Part shown: positions 43,047 through 51,490 of the stretch, piece by piece
Position numbering within the stretch: the stretch's first letter is position 1
Layout: each line of letters starts with the position of its first letter
Source: Flavobacterium turcicum
GTDB lineage: Bacteria > Bacteroidota > Bacteroidia > Flavobacteriales > Flavobacteriaceae
Direction: 5' to 3'
DNA length: 64,000 bases
Assembly (NCBI RefSeq): GCF_011365745.1
Contig: NZ_JAAOBY010000008.1
Location: forward strand, 1-64,000
Program-made: the position numbers and the translations under genes
The notes under the pieces: generated by a model
Seen by the model: the letters and a program-made list of their open reading frames with translations, nothing else
Told to the model about the DNA's origin: nothing
The model's database searches: none

Positions 43047-43652
43047 ATGAAAAAGATCATTGCCTTAGTTTTTATTATCAGTAGTTTTTCTGTTCGGGCG
43101 CAAACCGAATTACCCAAATCAGCAACTGAAATTGCTCCATTGTTAATTGGAGAAAAAATCCCATCTGTCAGTTTAAAAACAGTAGAGAATAAACTTGTAA
43201 ACTTGCAAGACTTATTTGCAAAGCAAAAAACAATTGTCTTGGTATATCGCGGTGGTTGGTGTCCATATTGCAATGCGCACCTGGCAGCTATGGGTGAGGT
43301 CGAAGAAGACTTACTTGCATTAGGATATCAAATTATAGCAATTAGTCCCGATGCTCCAGAAAACTTAAAGAGCACAGAGGAAAAGCAAAAACTAAATTAC
43401 ATGTTATTGTCTGATAGTGATGGCCTTTTTTCAAAATCAGTTGGAATTGCTTTTCAAGCTCCAGAAAACTATAAAAATACCATTTCAAAAGGCTCTCTAG
43501 GTACAAATAAATCTTTTTTGCCAGTCCCAGCTCTTTTTATCCTAAACAAAAATGCAGAAATCGAGTTTGAATATCTAACACCAAATTTTAAAACTCGTAT
43601 CTCAACCGAATTATTGATTGCTGTTGCGCAGGCTTTACAGTCTAAATCATGA
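43047..43652 (+). CDS. Exported peroxiredoxin-like (AhpC/TSA) protein
   Basis: 201 residues from the ATG at 43047, where a signal peptide begins (ends VRAQT). The thioredoxin-like fold contains VLVYRGGWCPYCNAHLAAM, with a CPYC pair, then IIAISPDAPENL and VPALFILNKNAEIEFEY. It resembles the AhpC/TSA redoxin subfamily with a WCPYC active site rather than a typical 2-Cys peroxiredoxin. It is predicted periplasmic. The stop overlaps the next start (ATGA, 43649-43652). Confidence 0.85.
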   Translation: MKKIIALVFIISSFSVRAQTELPKSATEIAPLLIGEKIPSVSLKTVENKLVNLQDLFAKQKTIVLVYRGGWCPYCNAHLAAMGEVEEDLLALGYQIIAISPDAPENLKSTEEKQKLNYMLLSDSDGLFSKSVGIAFQAPENYKNTISKGSLGTNKSFLPVPALFILNKNAEIEFEYLTPNFKTRISTELLIAVAQALQSKS

Positions 43653-44029
43653 AAGACTGCACTTTTGTTTGGTTGTTGAGATTAATTGTAGCTATAATTT
43701 TTCTCCAAACACTCTATTTCAAATTTAATGCTAGTCCAGAGTCAGTTTATATTTTTTCTGCTTTGAATATGGAGCCTTATGGTAGGATTAGCATTGGTGT
43801 CGCTGAATTACTTGTTGCTGTATTTCTTCTAATGCCTAGGACCTCATTAGCGGCCGCGATAGGAGGAACGTGTATTTTGCTTGGCGCGATTTTTGCTCAC
43901 CTTTTTGTCCTTGGAATCGAGGTGAAAAATGATGGTGCGACGCTTTTTATTTTGGCGTTAATTGCCTTTCTTTGTTGTGCTACTTTGGTGGCAAAAGAAA
44001 AGAATAAATTAATAAATTGGTTCAATTAG
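43649..44029 (+). CDS. Small DoxX/MauE-like membrane protein
   Basis: 126 residues with four hydrophobic helices. LLRLIVAIIFLQTLYFKF at the start, GRISIGVAELLVAVFLLMP, GGTCILLGAIFAHLFVLG and ILALIAFLCCATLVAK match the DoxX/MauE-like layout. It overlaps the peroxiredoxin stop by four bases, so the two proteins are probably made together. A role in membrane redox or thiol handling is suggested by this pairing only. Confidence 0.75.
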   Translation: MKDCTFVWLLRLIVAIIFLQTLYFKFNASPESVYIFSALNMEPYGRISIGVAELLVAVFLLMPRTSLAAAIGGTCILLGAIFAHLFVLGIEVKNDGATLFILALIAFLCCATLVAKEKNKLINWFN

Positions 44030-44036
44030 TAAATAT

Positions 44037-44525
44037 ATGTTATTACCTTCAATACAAAATAGCTTAAATGAGTTGACGGACTTACTCCAACAATTGTCCC
44101 AAACGGAGTATTCTCAAGCCTGCCCAGAGTTAAGCAATGCTACAATCGGTGAGCACACGCGTCATATAATCGAGATGTTTCAGTGCCTCGAGAATCAATA
44201 TGAATTAGGGTGTGTTAATTATGATAATAGAGCTCGCAACACACGTATTCAAACCGACACACAGTTTGCAATAGAGAAGATCATTGCCATTCAGGAAAAT
44301 TTGGATCGTGAAAATAAAGACATGGAATTGTTACAAATAATCGATGGCGAGGAAATACGTATTAGTACTAATTATCACAGAGAATTACTTTATAATTTAG
44401 AACATTGCATTCACCATCAAGCGTTGATAAAAGTGGCTATTTTGCAGTGTGAAACCGTGAGTATTGATCCTAATTTTGGCGTTGCCAGATCCACTATCGA
44501 ATATAGAAATCAATGTGCACAGTAA
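44037..44525 (+). CDS. DinB-like four-helix protein
   Basis: 162 residues, all-helical. EHTRHIIEMFQCLENQYE and LEHCIHHQALIKVAIL place histidines where DinB/YfiT-type proteins bind a metal, and the length fits. DinB-like proteins include thiol transferases (bacillithiol or mycothiol S-transferases), but the substrate here is unknown. It overlaps the next gene by 13 bp, a sign of a tight operon. Confidence 0.7.
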   Translation: MLLPSIQNSLNELTDLLQQLSQTEYSQACPELSNATIGEHTRHIIEMFQCLENQYELGCVNYDNRARNTRIQTDTQFAIEKIIAIQENLDRENKDMELLQIIDGEEIRISTNYHRELLYNLEHCIHHQALIKVAILQCETVSIDPNFGVARSTIEYRNQCAQ

Positions 44526-45223
44526 GTTTTGTAAAAACGGAAGATAGTATCATTATTACATCTAATCGAGACGAAAAAATAATCAGACCAAGTGCCATAC
44601 CGCCACAAAGTTATCGTGTTAATAGTCAAAATTTAATTTATCCTAAAGATCCAAAAGCAGGCGGAACTTGGTTTGCAACTAATGAAACAGGTGCTGTTCT
44701 TGTTTTGCTTAACGGTGCTCAGGAAAAACACCAAGTACAATTGCCATATCGCAAAAGTCGCGGTTTAATTGTGTTGGATGTGATTAGCGCTTCTTCACCA
44801 CGAGCATCTTGGGATGTTATAGATTTAGATCAAATTGAACCGTTTACATTGGTGTTGTTTCAAGATGAACAATTATGGCAATTACGCTGGAATGGCTCCG
44901 AAAAAGAAACGATATCACTAAACATTAATCAACCTCATGTTTGGTCTTCCTCAACCTTGTATCCTTCAGCCGTACGTGAGGAACGGGCGCAATGGTTTCA
45001 TCAATATATGAATGAAAAGCAGCAGGTTTTAGCAAACGACATGTATCAATTTCACAGGTACACGCACAACGACAATCAAGAAAATGGTTTGGTAATTAAT
45101 CGTAATGATGAGATGCAAACCTTAAGTATTACGCAAGCGTTCTTACAACAGAATAAGGTGAGTGTATTGCATTATGACTTGATCACAAAAGAGGATTTTA
45201 CCACCTCATTTATCACCGTCTAA
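44513..45223 (+). CDS. NRDE (TANGO2-like) family protein
   Basis: 236 residues beginning MCTVSFV with the NRDE motif (IITSNRDEKIIRPSA) and PKDPKAGGTWFATNETGAVLVLLNG, which defines the NRDE/TANGO2 family. The Cys at position 2 resembles N-terminal nucleophile hydrolases if Met is removed, but activity in bacteria is not established. Eukaryotic TANGO2 is tied to haem/lipid handling. The ATG overlaps the 3' end of the DinB-like gene. Confidence 0.85.
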   Translation: MCTVSFVKTEDSIIITSNRDEKIIRPSAIPPQSYRVNSQNLIYPKDPKAGGTWFATNETGAVLVLLNGAQEKHQVQLPYRKSRGLIVLDVISASSPRASWDVIDLDQIEPFTLVLFQDEQLWQLRWNGSEKETISLNINQPHVWSSSTLYPSAVREERAQWFHQYMNEKQQVLANDMYQFHRYTHNDNQENGLVINRNDEMQTLSITQAFLQQNKVSVLHYDLITKEDFTTSFITV

Positions 45224-45233
45224 ATTTTAAATT

Positions 45234-46268
45234 TTGAAACTATTTTTTCATAAACTTACCCATTGGGAATACTGGCCTTTTCTGATTGTTTACATCCCAA
45301 TTTATTTTTTGTGGTCGTACTATGCCATTAAAGCCAAATCTATTTTTTTCTTTAATGCTTCCAATCCGACTATCAAAAATGGCGGTTTTATGATGGAGTC
45401 TAAAAAAGAAATTTACGACATTATTCCTCAACAATATTACCCAACTACAATTTTGGTAACTGAGGGTACACCTACAACAGAAGTTCAAACTTTAATAGAA
45501 AATAATCAAATTCAATTTCCGCTAATTGCAAAACCAGATATTGGTTTGCGTGGTGGTGGCGTAAAAAAAATCGAGTCGGTTACTGATTTGAATGAGTATG
45601 CTACTAAGGCCAACTTTGATTATTTGGTTCAAAATTTAATTCCATATGCTGAGGAAGTAGGAATTTTTTATGTGCGTTATCCGCATGAAAAGTTGGGTAG
45701 AATAACAGGAATTGTTTCTAAAGAATTTTTAATCATTACGGGCGATGGTAAATCAACTATGGAGGAATTGATCAAACAAAATCCGCGTTACGAGTTACAA
45801 TTAAAAGTTTTAAAGCAGGAGTATGGAGCACAATTGCAAGAAGTAATTCCGCTAAACGAAAAAGTAAATCTTGTTCCGTACGGTAATCATGCTAGAGGTG
45901 CAAAATTTGTTGATGGTAGCCATTGGATAACGCCTCAATTAACGCAGGCTATTAACGAAATGTGCTTGCAAATTCCTGGTTTTTATTTTGGGAGGTTGGA
46001 TATTATGTACAACACGATGGCCGAATTACAAGATGGGAAAAATTTTGCCGTGGTAGAATTGAACGGTGCCGCAAGTGAGCCTACCCATATTTACGATCCA
46101 AAGCATTCCATCTTTTTTGCTTGGAAAGAACTCGCACGACACATTACCTACATGTATGAAATTAGTGTTGCCAATCATAAAAATGGTGCGTCCTACTTGT
46201 CTCACAAAGAAGGGATGAAAGAATATCGCTTACACTTGGAGCAAAGTAAAAAGATTGCTAATTTTTAA
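45234..46268 (+). CDS. Membrane-anchored ATP-grasp ligase-like protein
   Basis: 344 residues with a TTG start at 45234, 10 bp after the previous stop. The next ATG (~45391) would delete the N-terminal hydrophobic part. Residues ~11-33 form a membrane-associated helix (EYWPFLIVYIPIYFLWSYYAIKAKS). The ATP-grasp fold follows: FPLIAKPDIGLRGGGVKKI (nucleotide-binding Lys), YLVQNLIPYAEEVGIF, a GDGKSTMEELI segment as in cyanophycin-synthetase-like enzymes, and metal ligands in GRLDIMY and AVVELNGAASEPTHIYDP. It probably ligates a carboxylate to an amine; substrate unknown. A LysE-like exporter gene follows 3 bp later. Confidence 0.75.
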   Translation: MKLFFHKLTHWEYWPFLIVYIPIYFLWSYYAIKAKSIFFFNASNPTIKNGGFMMESKKEIYDIIPQQYYPTTILVTEGTPTTEVQTLIENNQIQFPLIAKPDIGLRGGGVKKIESVTDLNEYATKANFDYLVQNLIPYAEEVGIFYVRYPHEKLGRITGIVSKEFLIITGDGKSTMEELIKQNPRYELQLKVLKQEYGAQLQEVIPLNEKVNLVPYGNHARGAKFVDGSHWITPQLTQAINEMCLQIPGFYFGRLDIMYNTMAELQDGKNFAVVELNGAASEPTHIYDPKHSIFFAWKELARHITYMYEISVANHKNGASYLSHKEGMKEYRLHLEQSKKIANF

Positions 46269-46271
46269 ATC

Positions 46272-46928
46272 ATGAAAATCGTAAAAAATATTCTAGTTGG
46301 GTTTTTGGTCAGTTTTGTAGGCTCGATTCCGTTGGGATATTTAAATTTAGTAGGTTTCGAAATTCACCGCAGCCAAGGATTACTATCTTTGATATGGTTC
46401 CTGTTAGGCGTTGTTTTGGTCGAAGGTTTTGTGATTTTTTATACCTTGAAATTTGCGCAGCGATTGGTTGAAAATCTAAAGTTGATGCGGTACATTGACT
46501 ATTTCGCTATTCTTTTTTTGCTGCTGATCGGATATTCATTTTACGCTGGCTCTCAAGCTTCGAGTGATAATCAAAGTGTTTTAGGATCTTATTTGCACTA
46601 TTATCCGTTTCTAATTGGCGTATTTTTAAGCGCTATTAATTTTTTACAAATACCATTTTGGACTGGCTGGAATTTATACCTCATGAATGGCAATTATATT
46701 TCAGTAGGAAATAAGCTTAAACTGTTTTACATTGCAGGTACATTGCTCGGTACTTTTTCAGGAATGTTGGCTTTAATTTTGGTATTAAACCAATTATCAA
46801 CACATACTAGTGATTATTCTAGTTACATTTTTCCTGTGATTATTCCACTTTTCTTTTTGGTTTTAGCACTTTTTCAGGTAGTCAAAGTGTATAAGAAGTA
46901 CCATAAAAAGGAAAGTACCACGTTATAA
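46272..46928 (+). CDS. LysE-like transporter family membrane protein
   Basis: 218 residues with about six membrane helices. The N-terminal ILVGFLVSFVGSIPLGYLNLVGFEI resembles the LysE/RhtB opening (GxxPGPxN position), here with SIPLGYLN. Such proteins export amino acids or small amides. The gene starts 3 bp after the ATP-grasp gene, which suggests it exports that enzyme's product. Substrate is not predictable by eye. Confidence 0.7.
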   Translation: MKIVKNILVGFLVSFVGSIPLGYLNLVGFEIHRSQGLLSLIWFLLGVVLVEGFVIFYTLKFAQRLVENLKLMRYIDYFAILFLLLIGYSFYAGSQASSDNQSVLGSYLHYYPFLIGVFLSAINFLQIPFWTGWNLYLMNGNYISVGNKLKLFYIAGTLLGTFSGMLALILVLNQLSTHTSDYSSYIFPVIIPLFFLVLALFQVVKVYKKYHKKESTTL

Positions 46929-46956
46929 AACAACAAAAAAACTAATTTTAAAAACT

Positions 46957-47931
46957 ATGAAAAAAAACATCTTCACATTTGCGGCAGCAGCTTTTACTCT
47001 ATTTGTTGCTCCAACTGTTTTAGCACAACAAAAAGCAGTCGATTCAAAGTCAACTGTAAATTATCAAGTAAAAGCAGATGAAGTTGCGGCTACTTTACAA
47101 TTTTTAGCTTCGGATGAATTAGAAGGTCGCGAAACTGGACAGATTGGTTTGGTTAAAGCAGCTGATTATTTGGAGAAAATTTTAAAGGACAACAATGTAA
47201 AGCCGTATTTTACTTCGTACAAAGATACGTTGAGTACTTTTAAAGGAACGGCTTTTAATGTTGTTGGGTACATCGAAGGAACTGATGCCAAATTAAAAAA
47301 TGAGTTTATCATTTTGAGTGCGCATTACGATCACATTGGTATTACTAAAAAAGGAGTTAACGGCGATTTTATTAATAATGGTGCCAATGACGATGCCTCT
47401 GGTACGACTGCAGTAGCCGAGATGGCTAAATATTTCAGTCAAGCTAAAAACAACAAGCGAAGTGTTTTATTTGTGTTTTTTGCCGGCGAAGAAAAAGGTT
47501 TGTTAGGCTCTAAACATTTAGCCAAAAAACTTAAAACACAAGGATTCAATTTGTACGCGCATTTTAATATTGAAATGATTGGTGTGCCAATGAAGAGAGA
47601 TTATTTGGCTTACATTACTGGTTTCGATAAGTCGAATATGGCGGCTAAGATCAATGAGTACACGGGTAAAAATACCATCGGTTTCTTGCCAAAAGAGGCA
47701 GAATACCAATTATTTTTCCGCTCTGATAACTACTCTTTTTATGATTTATTTAAAGTGCCTTGTCATTCGGTAAGTACATTTGACTTTGAGAATTTTGAAT
47801 ATTACCATCATGTTGCCGATGATTTTAAAGCGATGGATATTCCTCACATGACTTCATTCATTCAAGAGATGTTGCCGGCCATTACGCAAATGGCGAACAC
47901 GCCTACGCAAGAAATGAAAATGTTGAAATAA
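46957..47931 (+). CDS. M28 family metallopeptidase
   Basis: 324 residues with a signal peptide ending near TVLAQQ. The zinc-peptidase motifs are intact: LSAHYDHIG (His, Asp), NGANDDASGTTAVAEMA (bridging Asp), FFAGEEKGLLGSKHL (catalytic Glu pair), and a late HSVSTFDFENFEYYHHVADD (His). It is a periplasmic aminopeptidase of broad type. It is last in the co-oriented string begun by the peroxiredoxin and may have its own promoter in the 28-bp gap or be read through. Its stop directly abuts the stop of the GNAT gene. Confidence 0.9.
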   Translation: MKKNIFTFAAAAFTLFVAPTVLAQQKAVDSKSTVNYQVKADEVAATLQFLASDELEGRETGQIGLVKAADYLEKILKDNNVKPYFTSYKDTLSTFKGTAFNVVGYIEGTDAKLKNEFIILSAHYDHIGITKKGVNGDFINNGANDDASGTTAVAEMAKYFSQAKNNKRSVLFVFFAGEEKGLLGSKHLAKKLKTQGFNLYAHFNIEMIGVPMKRDYLAYITGFDKSNMAAKINEYTGKNTIGFLPKEAEYQLFFRSDNYSFYDLFKVPCHSVSTFDFENFEYYHHVADDFKAMDIPHMTSFIQEMLPAITQMANTPTQEMKMLK

Positions 47932-48501
47932 TTATTTTAATTCATTTTGCATGTCGTAAGCGAGAATGTAATACGAATTAGTATTGTATTCAAATTCGCT
48001 TATAATACTCCAATTTAGTTTTTCAGTATGTGCTTTTGTTGAGGGCTGATTGGCTTTGTTTATAAAAGTCAACGCCAACGGATATTTTTGAACCATTTCG
48101 CTGCGCATTAGTTCAAACAAAGGTTTAATAATTCCGGTGCCGCGGTAGTCTTTATGAATACAAATAGGTCCATACTGAAAACTATTTTGAAGATCTACAT
48201 TTTTATTAGCAAAATTTAACTGAGTAATCAAGCTACTCATGTAAGCAAATATGGGCCATTGCTGGTAAAATTGCCAATTGCCCGCAAAAATATAACCTAC
48301 TACGCGTTTATCTTCTTTTGCTAGAAATAATTCCTTTTTATCGATTACTGTTTTCAGTTGTTCTACCGAGAATGGTGTTGTAACGAAACCTCCTGCGCGT
48401 TCTGCTTCGGATAAGTTAGTCACTAAGTATAATTCTTGTAATTCAAGTACGCTATCGATGTCTGATAGTTGTGCTTGGGCAAAAGTAATTGATGTGTTCA
48501 T
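47932..48501 (-). CDS. GNAT family N-acetyltransferase
   Basis: 189 residues. The GNAT core is visible: FAQAQLSDIDSVLELQELYL at the start, KEDKRVVGYIFAGNWQFY, and a YGPICIHKDYRGTGIIKPLFELM acetyl-CoA loop (motif A, R-G-T-G). The acceptor is unknown. It converges on the M28 peptidase gene with zero bases between the two stop codons. The upstream side diverges from the SDR gene. Confidence 0.85.
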   Translation of the reverse strand: MNTSITFAQAQLSDIDSVLELQELYLVTNLSEAERAGGFVTTPFSVEQLKTVIDKKELFLAKEDKRVVGYIFAGNWQFYQQWPIFAYMSSLITQLNFANKNVDLQNSFQYGPICIHKDYRGTGIIKPLFELMRSEMVQKYPLALTFINKANQPSTKAHTEKLNWSIISEFEYNTNSYYILAYDMQNELK

Positions 48502-48627
48502 GATGAAAAATTGTATTTAATGACAAGAGATAAAAATACAAATTTAACTATCAAAAGACCGATATTGCTACCGAATTTTGTTTTGTAAACCGACTATGAT
48601 TTTCTTGTTTTTGCTTATTTTTGTGGT

Positions 48628-49305
48628 ATGAAAAATATAATTATTACTGGTACTAGTAGAGGCATTGGATTAGAATTAGCATTACAATTTGCTAAGGCAG
48701 GACATGAAGTTTTGGCCTTGTCACGCAATATCCCTGCTGTTTTAATGCAACATGAAAACATCACTTGCTTGTCTGTTGATTTAGCTAATGAAGGATCGTT
48801 AGTTCAAGTGCAAGAGTTTTTGAGTACTTCTTGGCAACATATTGATGCTATAATTCACAATGCGGGTAGTTTATTGCTTAAACCTTTCGCAGAAACGACG
48901 CAAATTGATTTTGAGAACATCTATAAAGTAAATGTTTTTGGTGTGGCTAATTTGACTCGTATATGCGTTCCTTACTTGGTTAAGGGTAGTCATGTGGTAA
49001 CTATTAGTTCGATGGGCGGTATTCAAGGAAGTTTGAAGTTTGCTGGTTTAGCGGCTTACAGTTCCAGCAAAGGTGCTGTAATTACTTTGTCAGAATTATT
49101 GGCTGAGGAATACAAAGAAAAAGGCATTTCGTTTAATGTTTTGGCTCTGGGTTCTGTGCAAACAGAAATGTTAGAAGAAGCTTTTCCTGGCTATCAAGCA
49201 CCAATTCAAGCTGATGAAATGGCTAATTATATCTATGATTTTACTTTAAATGGCAATAAATATTTTAATGGTAAAGTGTTGCAAGTTTCATCTACCAATC
49301 CATAA
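48628..49305 (+). CDS. SDR family NAD(P)-dependent oxidoreductase
   Basis: 225 residues of the classical short-chain dehydrogenase fold. It has cofactor motif IITGTSRGIGLELALQFA, IIHNAGSL, catalytic Ser in VVTISSMGGIQG, and YSSSKGAV (Tyr/Lys). The substrate is unknown. A SprT-like gene starts 12 bp downstream, so they are probably co-transcribed. A TATTTTTG box at 48616-48623 lies only four bases before the ATG, which would produce a leaderless or near-leaderless transcript if used. Confidence 0.9.
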   Translation: MKNIIITGTSRGIGLELALQFAKAGHEVLALSRNIPAVLMQHENITCLSVDLANEGSLVQVQEFLSTSWQHIDAIIHNAGSLLLKPFAETTQIDFENIYKVNVFGVANLTRICVPYLVKGSHVVTISSMGGIQGSLKFAGLAAYSSSKGAVITLSELLAEEYKEKGISFNVLALGSVQTEMLEEAFPGYQAPIQADEMANYIYDFTLNGNKYFNGKVLQVSSTNP

Positions 49306-49317
49306 AGTAAGTTTGTT

Positions 49318-49920
49318 GTGATTGAAACGCTAGCTAAATTTTTACCTGATCACGCTGTCAAACCTGCATTTGACTTGATTGTTGCGCATGGTGTTCATCT
49401 TAAAATTGTGAACGAACGTGCTACGCGTCATGGTGATTACAGAAAAGGGTTAAGCGGGAAACATGAAATTACTGTGAACGGTAGCTTAAATAAATTTAGA
49501 TTCCTTATCACTTTGATTCATGAAATTGCCCATTTGGTAGCTTTTGAAAAGTTTGGTCGAAACATCAAACCGCACGGGCAAGAATGGAAGTACACTTTTC
49601 AACAGTTGATGGTGCCGTATATCAGACCGGAAATTTTTCCAAATCAATTGCTGCCGTTGTTAGCTAGACATTTCAGAAATCCAAGTGCCAGTAGCGATAC
49701 CGACACGACTTTGTCTTTGGCTTTAAAACAATATGATCAGCAAACGGATAAAAACTACGTTTTCGAAATTCCTTACGGGAGTGTTTTTCGAATAAAAAAC
49801 GGTAAAATTTTTAAAAAGATAGCCGTTAGAACCAAACGATTTGAATGTTTAGAGATAAGTTCGGGTCGTTTGTACCTTTTTAATCCAAATGCTGAGGTCG
49901 AGTTAATTCGTTCGAACTAG
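49318..49920 (+). CDS. SprT-like domain protein
   Basis: 200 residues starting at GTG (49318). The zinc-protease-like signature LITLIHEIAHLVAFEKFG (HExxH) is followed by KPHGQEWKYTFQQLM (third His), as in SprT/Spartan-type domains. The C-terminal ~80 residues (VFRIKNGKIFKKIAVRTKRFECLEISSGRLYLF) form a small beta-rich part, perhaps corresponding to a degenerate zinc ribbon lacking the usual Cys set. A proteolytic role is possible but unproven. It ends 4 bp into the stop region of the converging ABC-ATPase gene. Confidence 0.83.
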   Translation: MIETLAKFLPDHAVKPAFDLIVAHGVHLKIVNERATRHGDYRKGLSGKHEITVNGSLNKFRFLITLIHEIAHLVAFEKFGRNIKPHGQEWKYTFQQLMVPYIRPEIFPNQLLPLLARHFRNPSASSDTDTTLSLALKQYDQQTDKNYVFEIPYGSVFRIKNGKIFKKIAVRTKRFECLEISSGRLYLFNPNAEVELIRSN

Positions 49921-50678
49921 CTTTTTAGATAAGCTTCTCGTACTTTTTTAAACAAATTCGAAGAGTATACGAAAGCTACAACTGCTTCGTTATCGGTTCT
50001 AAAAATTTCTTCTTTATTGCCCTCCCAAGCTTTTAGACCGTCTTTTAAAAATAAAATTTTCTCACCAATTTCCATTACCGAGTTCATATCGTGCGTATTA
50101 ATTACAGTCGTCATATTGTATTCTTCGGTAATTTCCTTAATTAAATTGTCAATCAAAATTGCTGTGTTGGGGTCTAAACCAGAGTTGGGTTCATCGCAAA
50201 ACAAATATTTCGGATTATTTACAATGGCACGTGCAATAGCAACACGTTTTTGCATTCCACCTGAAATTTCTGAGGGCAATTTGTTGTGTGCATTTACTAA
50301 AGCAACACGATCGAGAACAAAATCTACACGTTCTTTTATTTTTGAATCATTATCTTTTGTAAACATGCGTAACGGAAAAGCGACATTTTCAGCAACTGTC
50401 ATAGAGTCAAATAAGGCACTTCCTTGAAAAACCATTCCGATTTCAGTTCGTAATTCTCTTTTTTCATCATCTTCTAGGCCAGAGTAAGCACGGCCATCAA
50501 AGCATATTTGACCTTTTTCAGGTTGATGAATACCTAATAAACTTTTTAGTAAAACTGTTTTTCCAGATCCACTTTGACCTATGATAAGGTTGGTTTTTCC
50601 GGGTTCAAATGTGGTTGAAATTCCTTTTAGGATTTTAATGCCGCCAAATGATTTTTCGATATTTTTTACTTCAATCAT
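49917..50678 (-). CDS. MlaF-like ABC transporter ATPase
   Basis: 253 residues from the ATG at 50678. The frame opens 20 codons further up inside the permease gene but MIEVKNIEKSFGG is the family start. It has Walker A IGQSGSGKTVLLKSL, signature EISGGMQKRVAIARAI, Walker B YLFCDEPNSGLD and the switch NTHDMNSV. It belongs to the Mla/MCE phospholipid-transport family (ABC partner of an MlaE permease). It overlaps the permease gene's stop by 4 bp. MlaD/MCE protein is not in the window. Confidence 0.9.
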   Translation of the reverse strand: MIEVKNIEKSFGGIKILKGISTTFEPGKTNLIIGQSGSGKTVLLKSLLGIHQPEKGQICFDGRAYSGLEDDEKRELRTEIGMVFQGSALFDSMTVAENVAFPLRMFTKDNDSKIKERVDFVLDRVALVNAHNKLPSEISGGMQKRVAIARAIVNNPKYLFCDEPNSGLDPNTAILIDNLIKEITEEYNMTTVINTHDMNSVMEIGEKILFLKDGLKAWEGNKEEIFRTDNEAVVAFVYSSNLFKKVREAYLKS

Positions 50679-51424
50679 GATCCAAGTAGCAATTGAGTTA
50701 ATATATAGTTGATCAGGATGATACAAACCGAGGTCCAAACAAAAGAAACAGTACTCGCTTTTCCTACTTCTAGCGCCCCGCCTTTCATATAGTAGCCATG
50801 AAATGAAGGTATGGTAGCCAGTAACATTGCAAAAATTAAGGTTTTGATAAAGGCGTAAGCAATGTGAAACGGTATAAATTCCATTTGTGTTCCCGTAATG
50901 AAATCAGTGCTCGATATAAAACCGCCATAAACACCTGCTGTCCATCCGCCTAAAATACCAAGGAACATTGCAATTCCTATTAAAAAAGGATACAATAAAA
51001 GGGCAATGATTTTTGGGAAAACAAGATAATTCAAGGAGTTGACACCCATTACCTCGAGAGCGTCAATTTGCTCGGTTACACGCATTGTTCCGATACTTGA
51101 TGTAATAAATGAACCCATTTTTCCTGCCATAATGACTGAAATGAAAGTAGGAGCAAATTCTAAAATCACCGATTGGCGAGTAGCAAATCCTATGAGGTAT
51201 TTTGGAATTAAAGGATTTGTTAAGTTTAATGCTGTTTGAATCGCCACAACACCTCCGACAAAAAAAGATATAAAAGCTACAATGCCAAGTGAGTCGATAA
51301 TCAAATCATCAATTTCTTTGAAAATTAATTTTTTCATCACAGACCATTTGGTTTGTTTGCTAAAAATTTCTTGAATCATCAAGAAGTATCTTCCTATTTG
51401 CGATAAATATCGAATTAGCATCAT
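50675..51424 (-). CDS. MlaE-like ABC transporter permease
   Basis: 249 residues with about five membrane helices. FISFFVGGVVAIQTALNL, ILEFAPTFISVIMAGKMGSFITSSIGTMRVTEQIDALEVMGVNS (the MlaE EQ-loop region) and LGILGGWTAGVYGG are diagnostic. It forms the inner-membrane part of a lipid transporter keeping outer-membrane asymmetry. Two adjacent Met codons (51424, 51421) can serve as start. First gene of a two-gene operon with the ATPase. Confidence 0.9.
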   Translation of the reverse strand: MMLIRYLSQIGRYFLMIQEIFSKQTKWSVMKKLIFKEIDDLIIDSLGIVAFISFFVGGVVAIQTALNLTNPLIPKYLIGFATRQSVILEFAPTFISVIMAGKMGSFITSSIGTMRVTEQIDALEVMGVNSLNYLVFPKIIALLLYPFLIGIAMFLGILGGWTAGVYGGFISSTDFITGTQMEFIPFHIAYAFIKTLIFAMLLATIPSFHGYYMKGGALEVGKASTVSFVWTSVCIILINYILTQLLLGS

Positions 51425-51490
51425 ATTTTTAGGTGTTGTATTCAGTTTGAAATAAGGTGTAAAAATACTTCATTTTTATTGGATTGCTGT

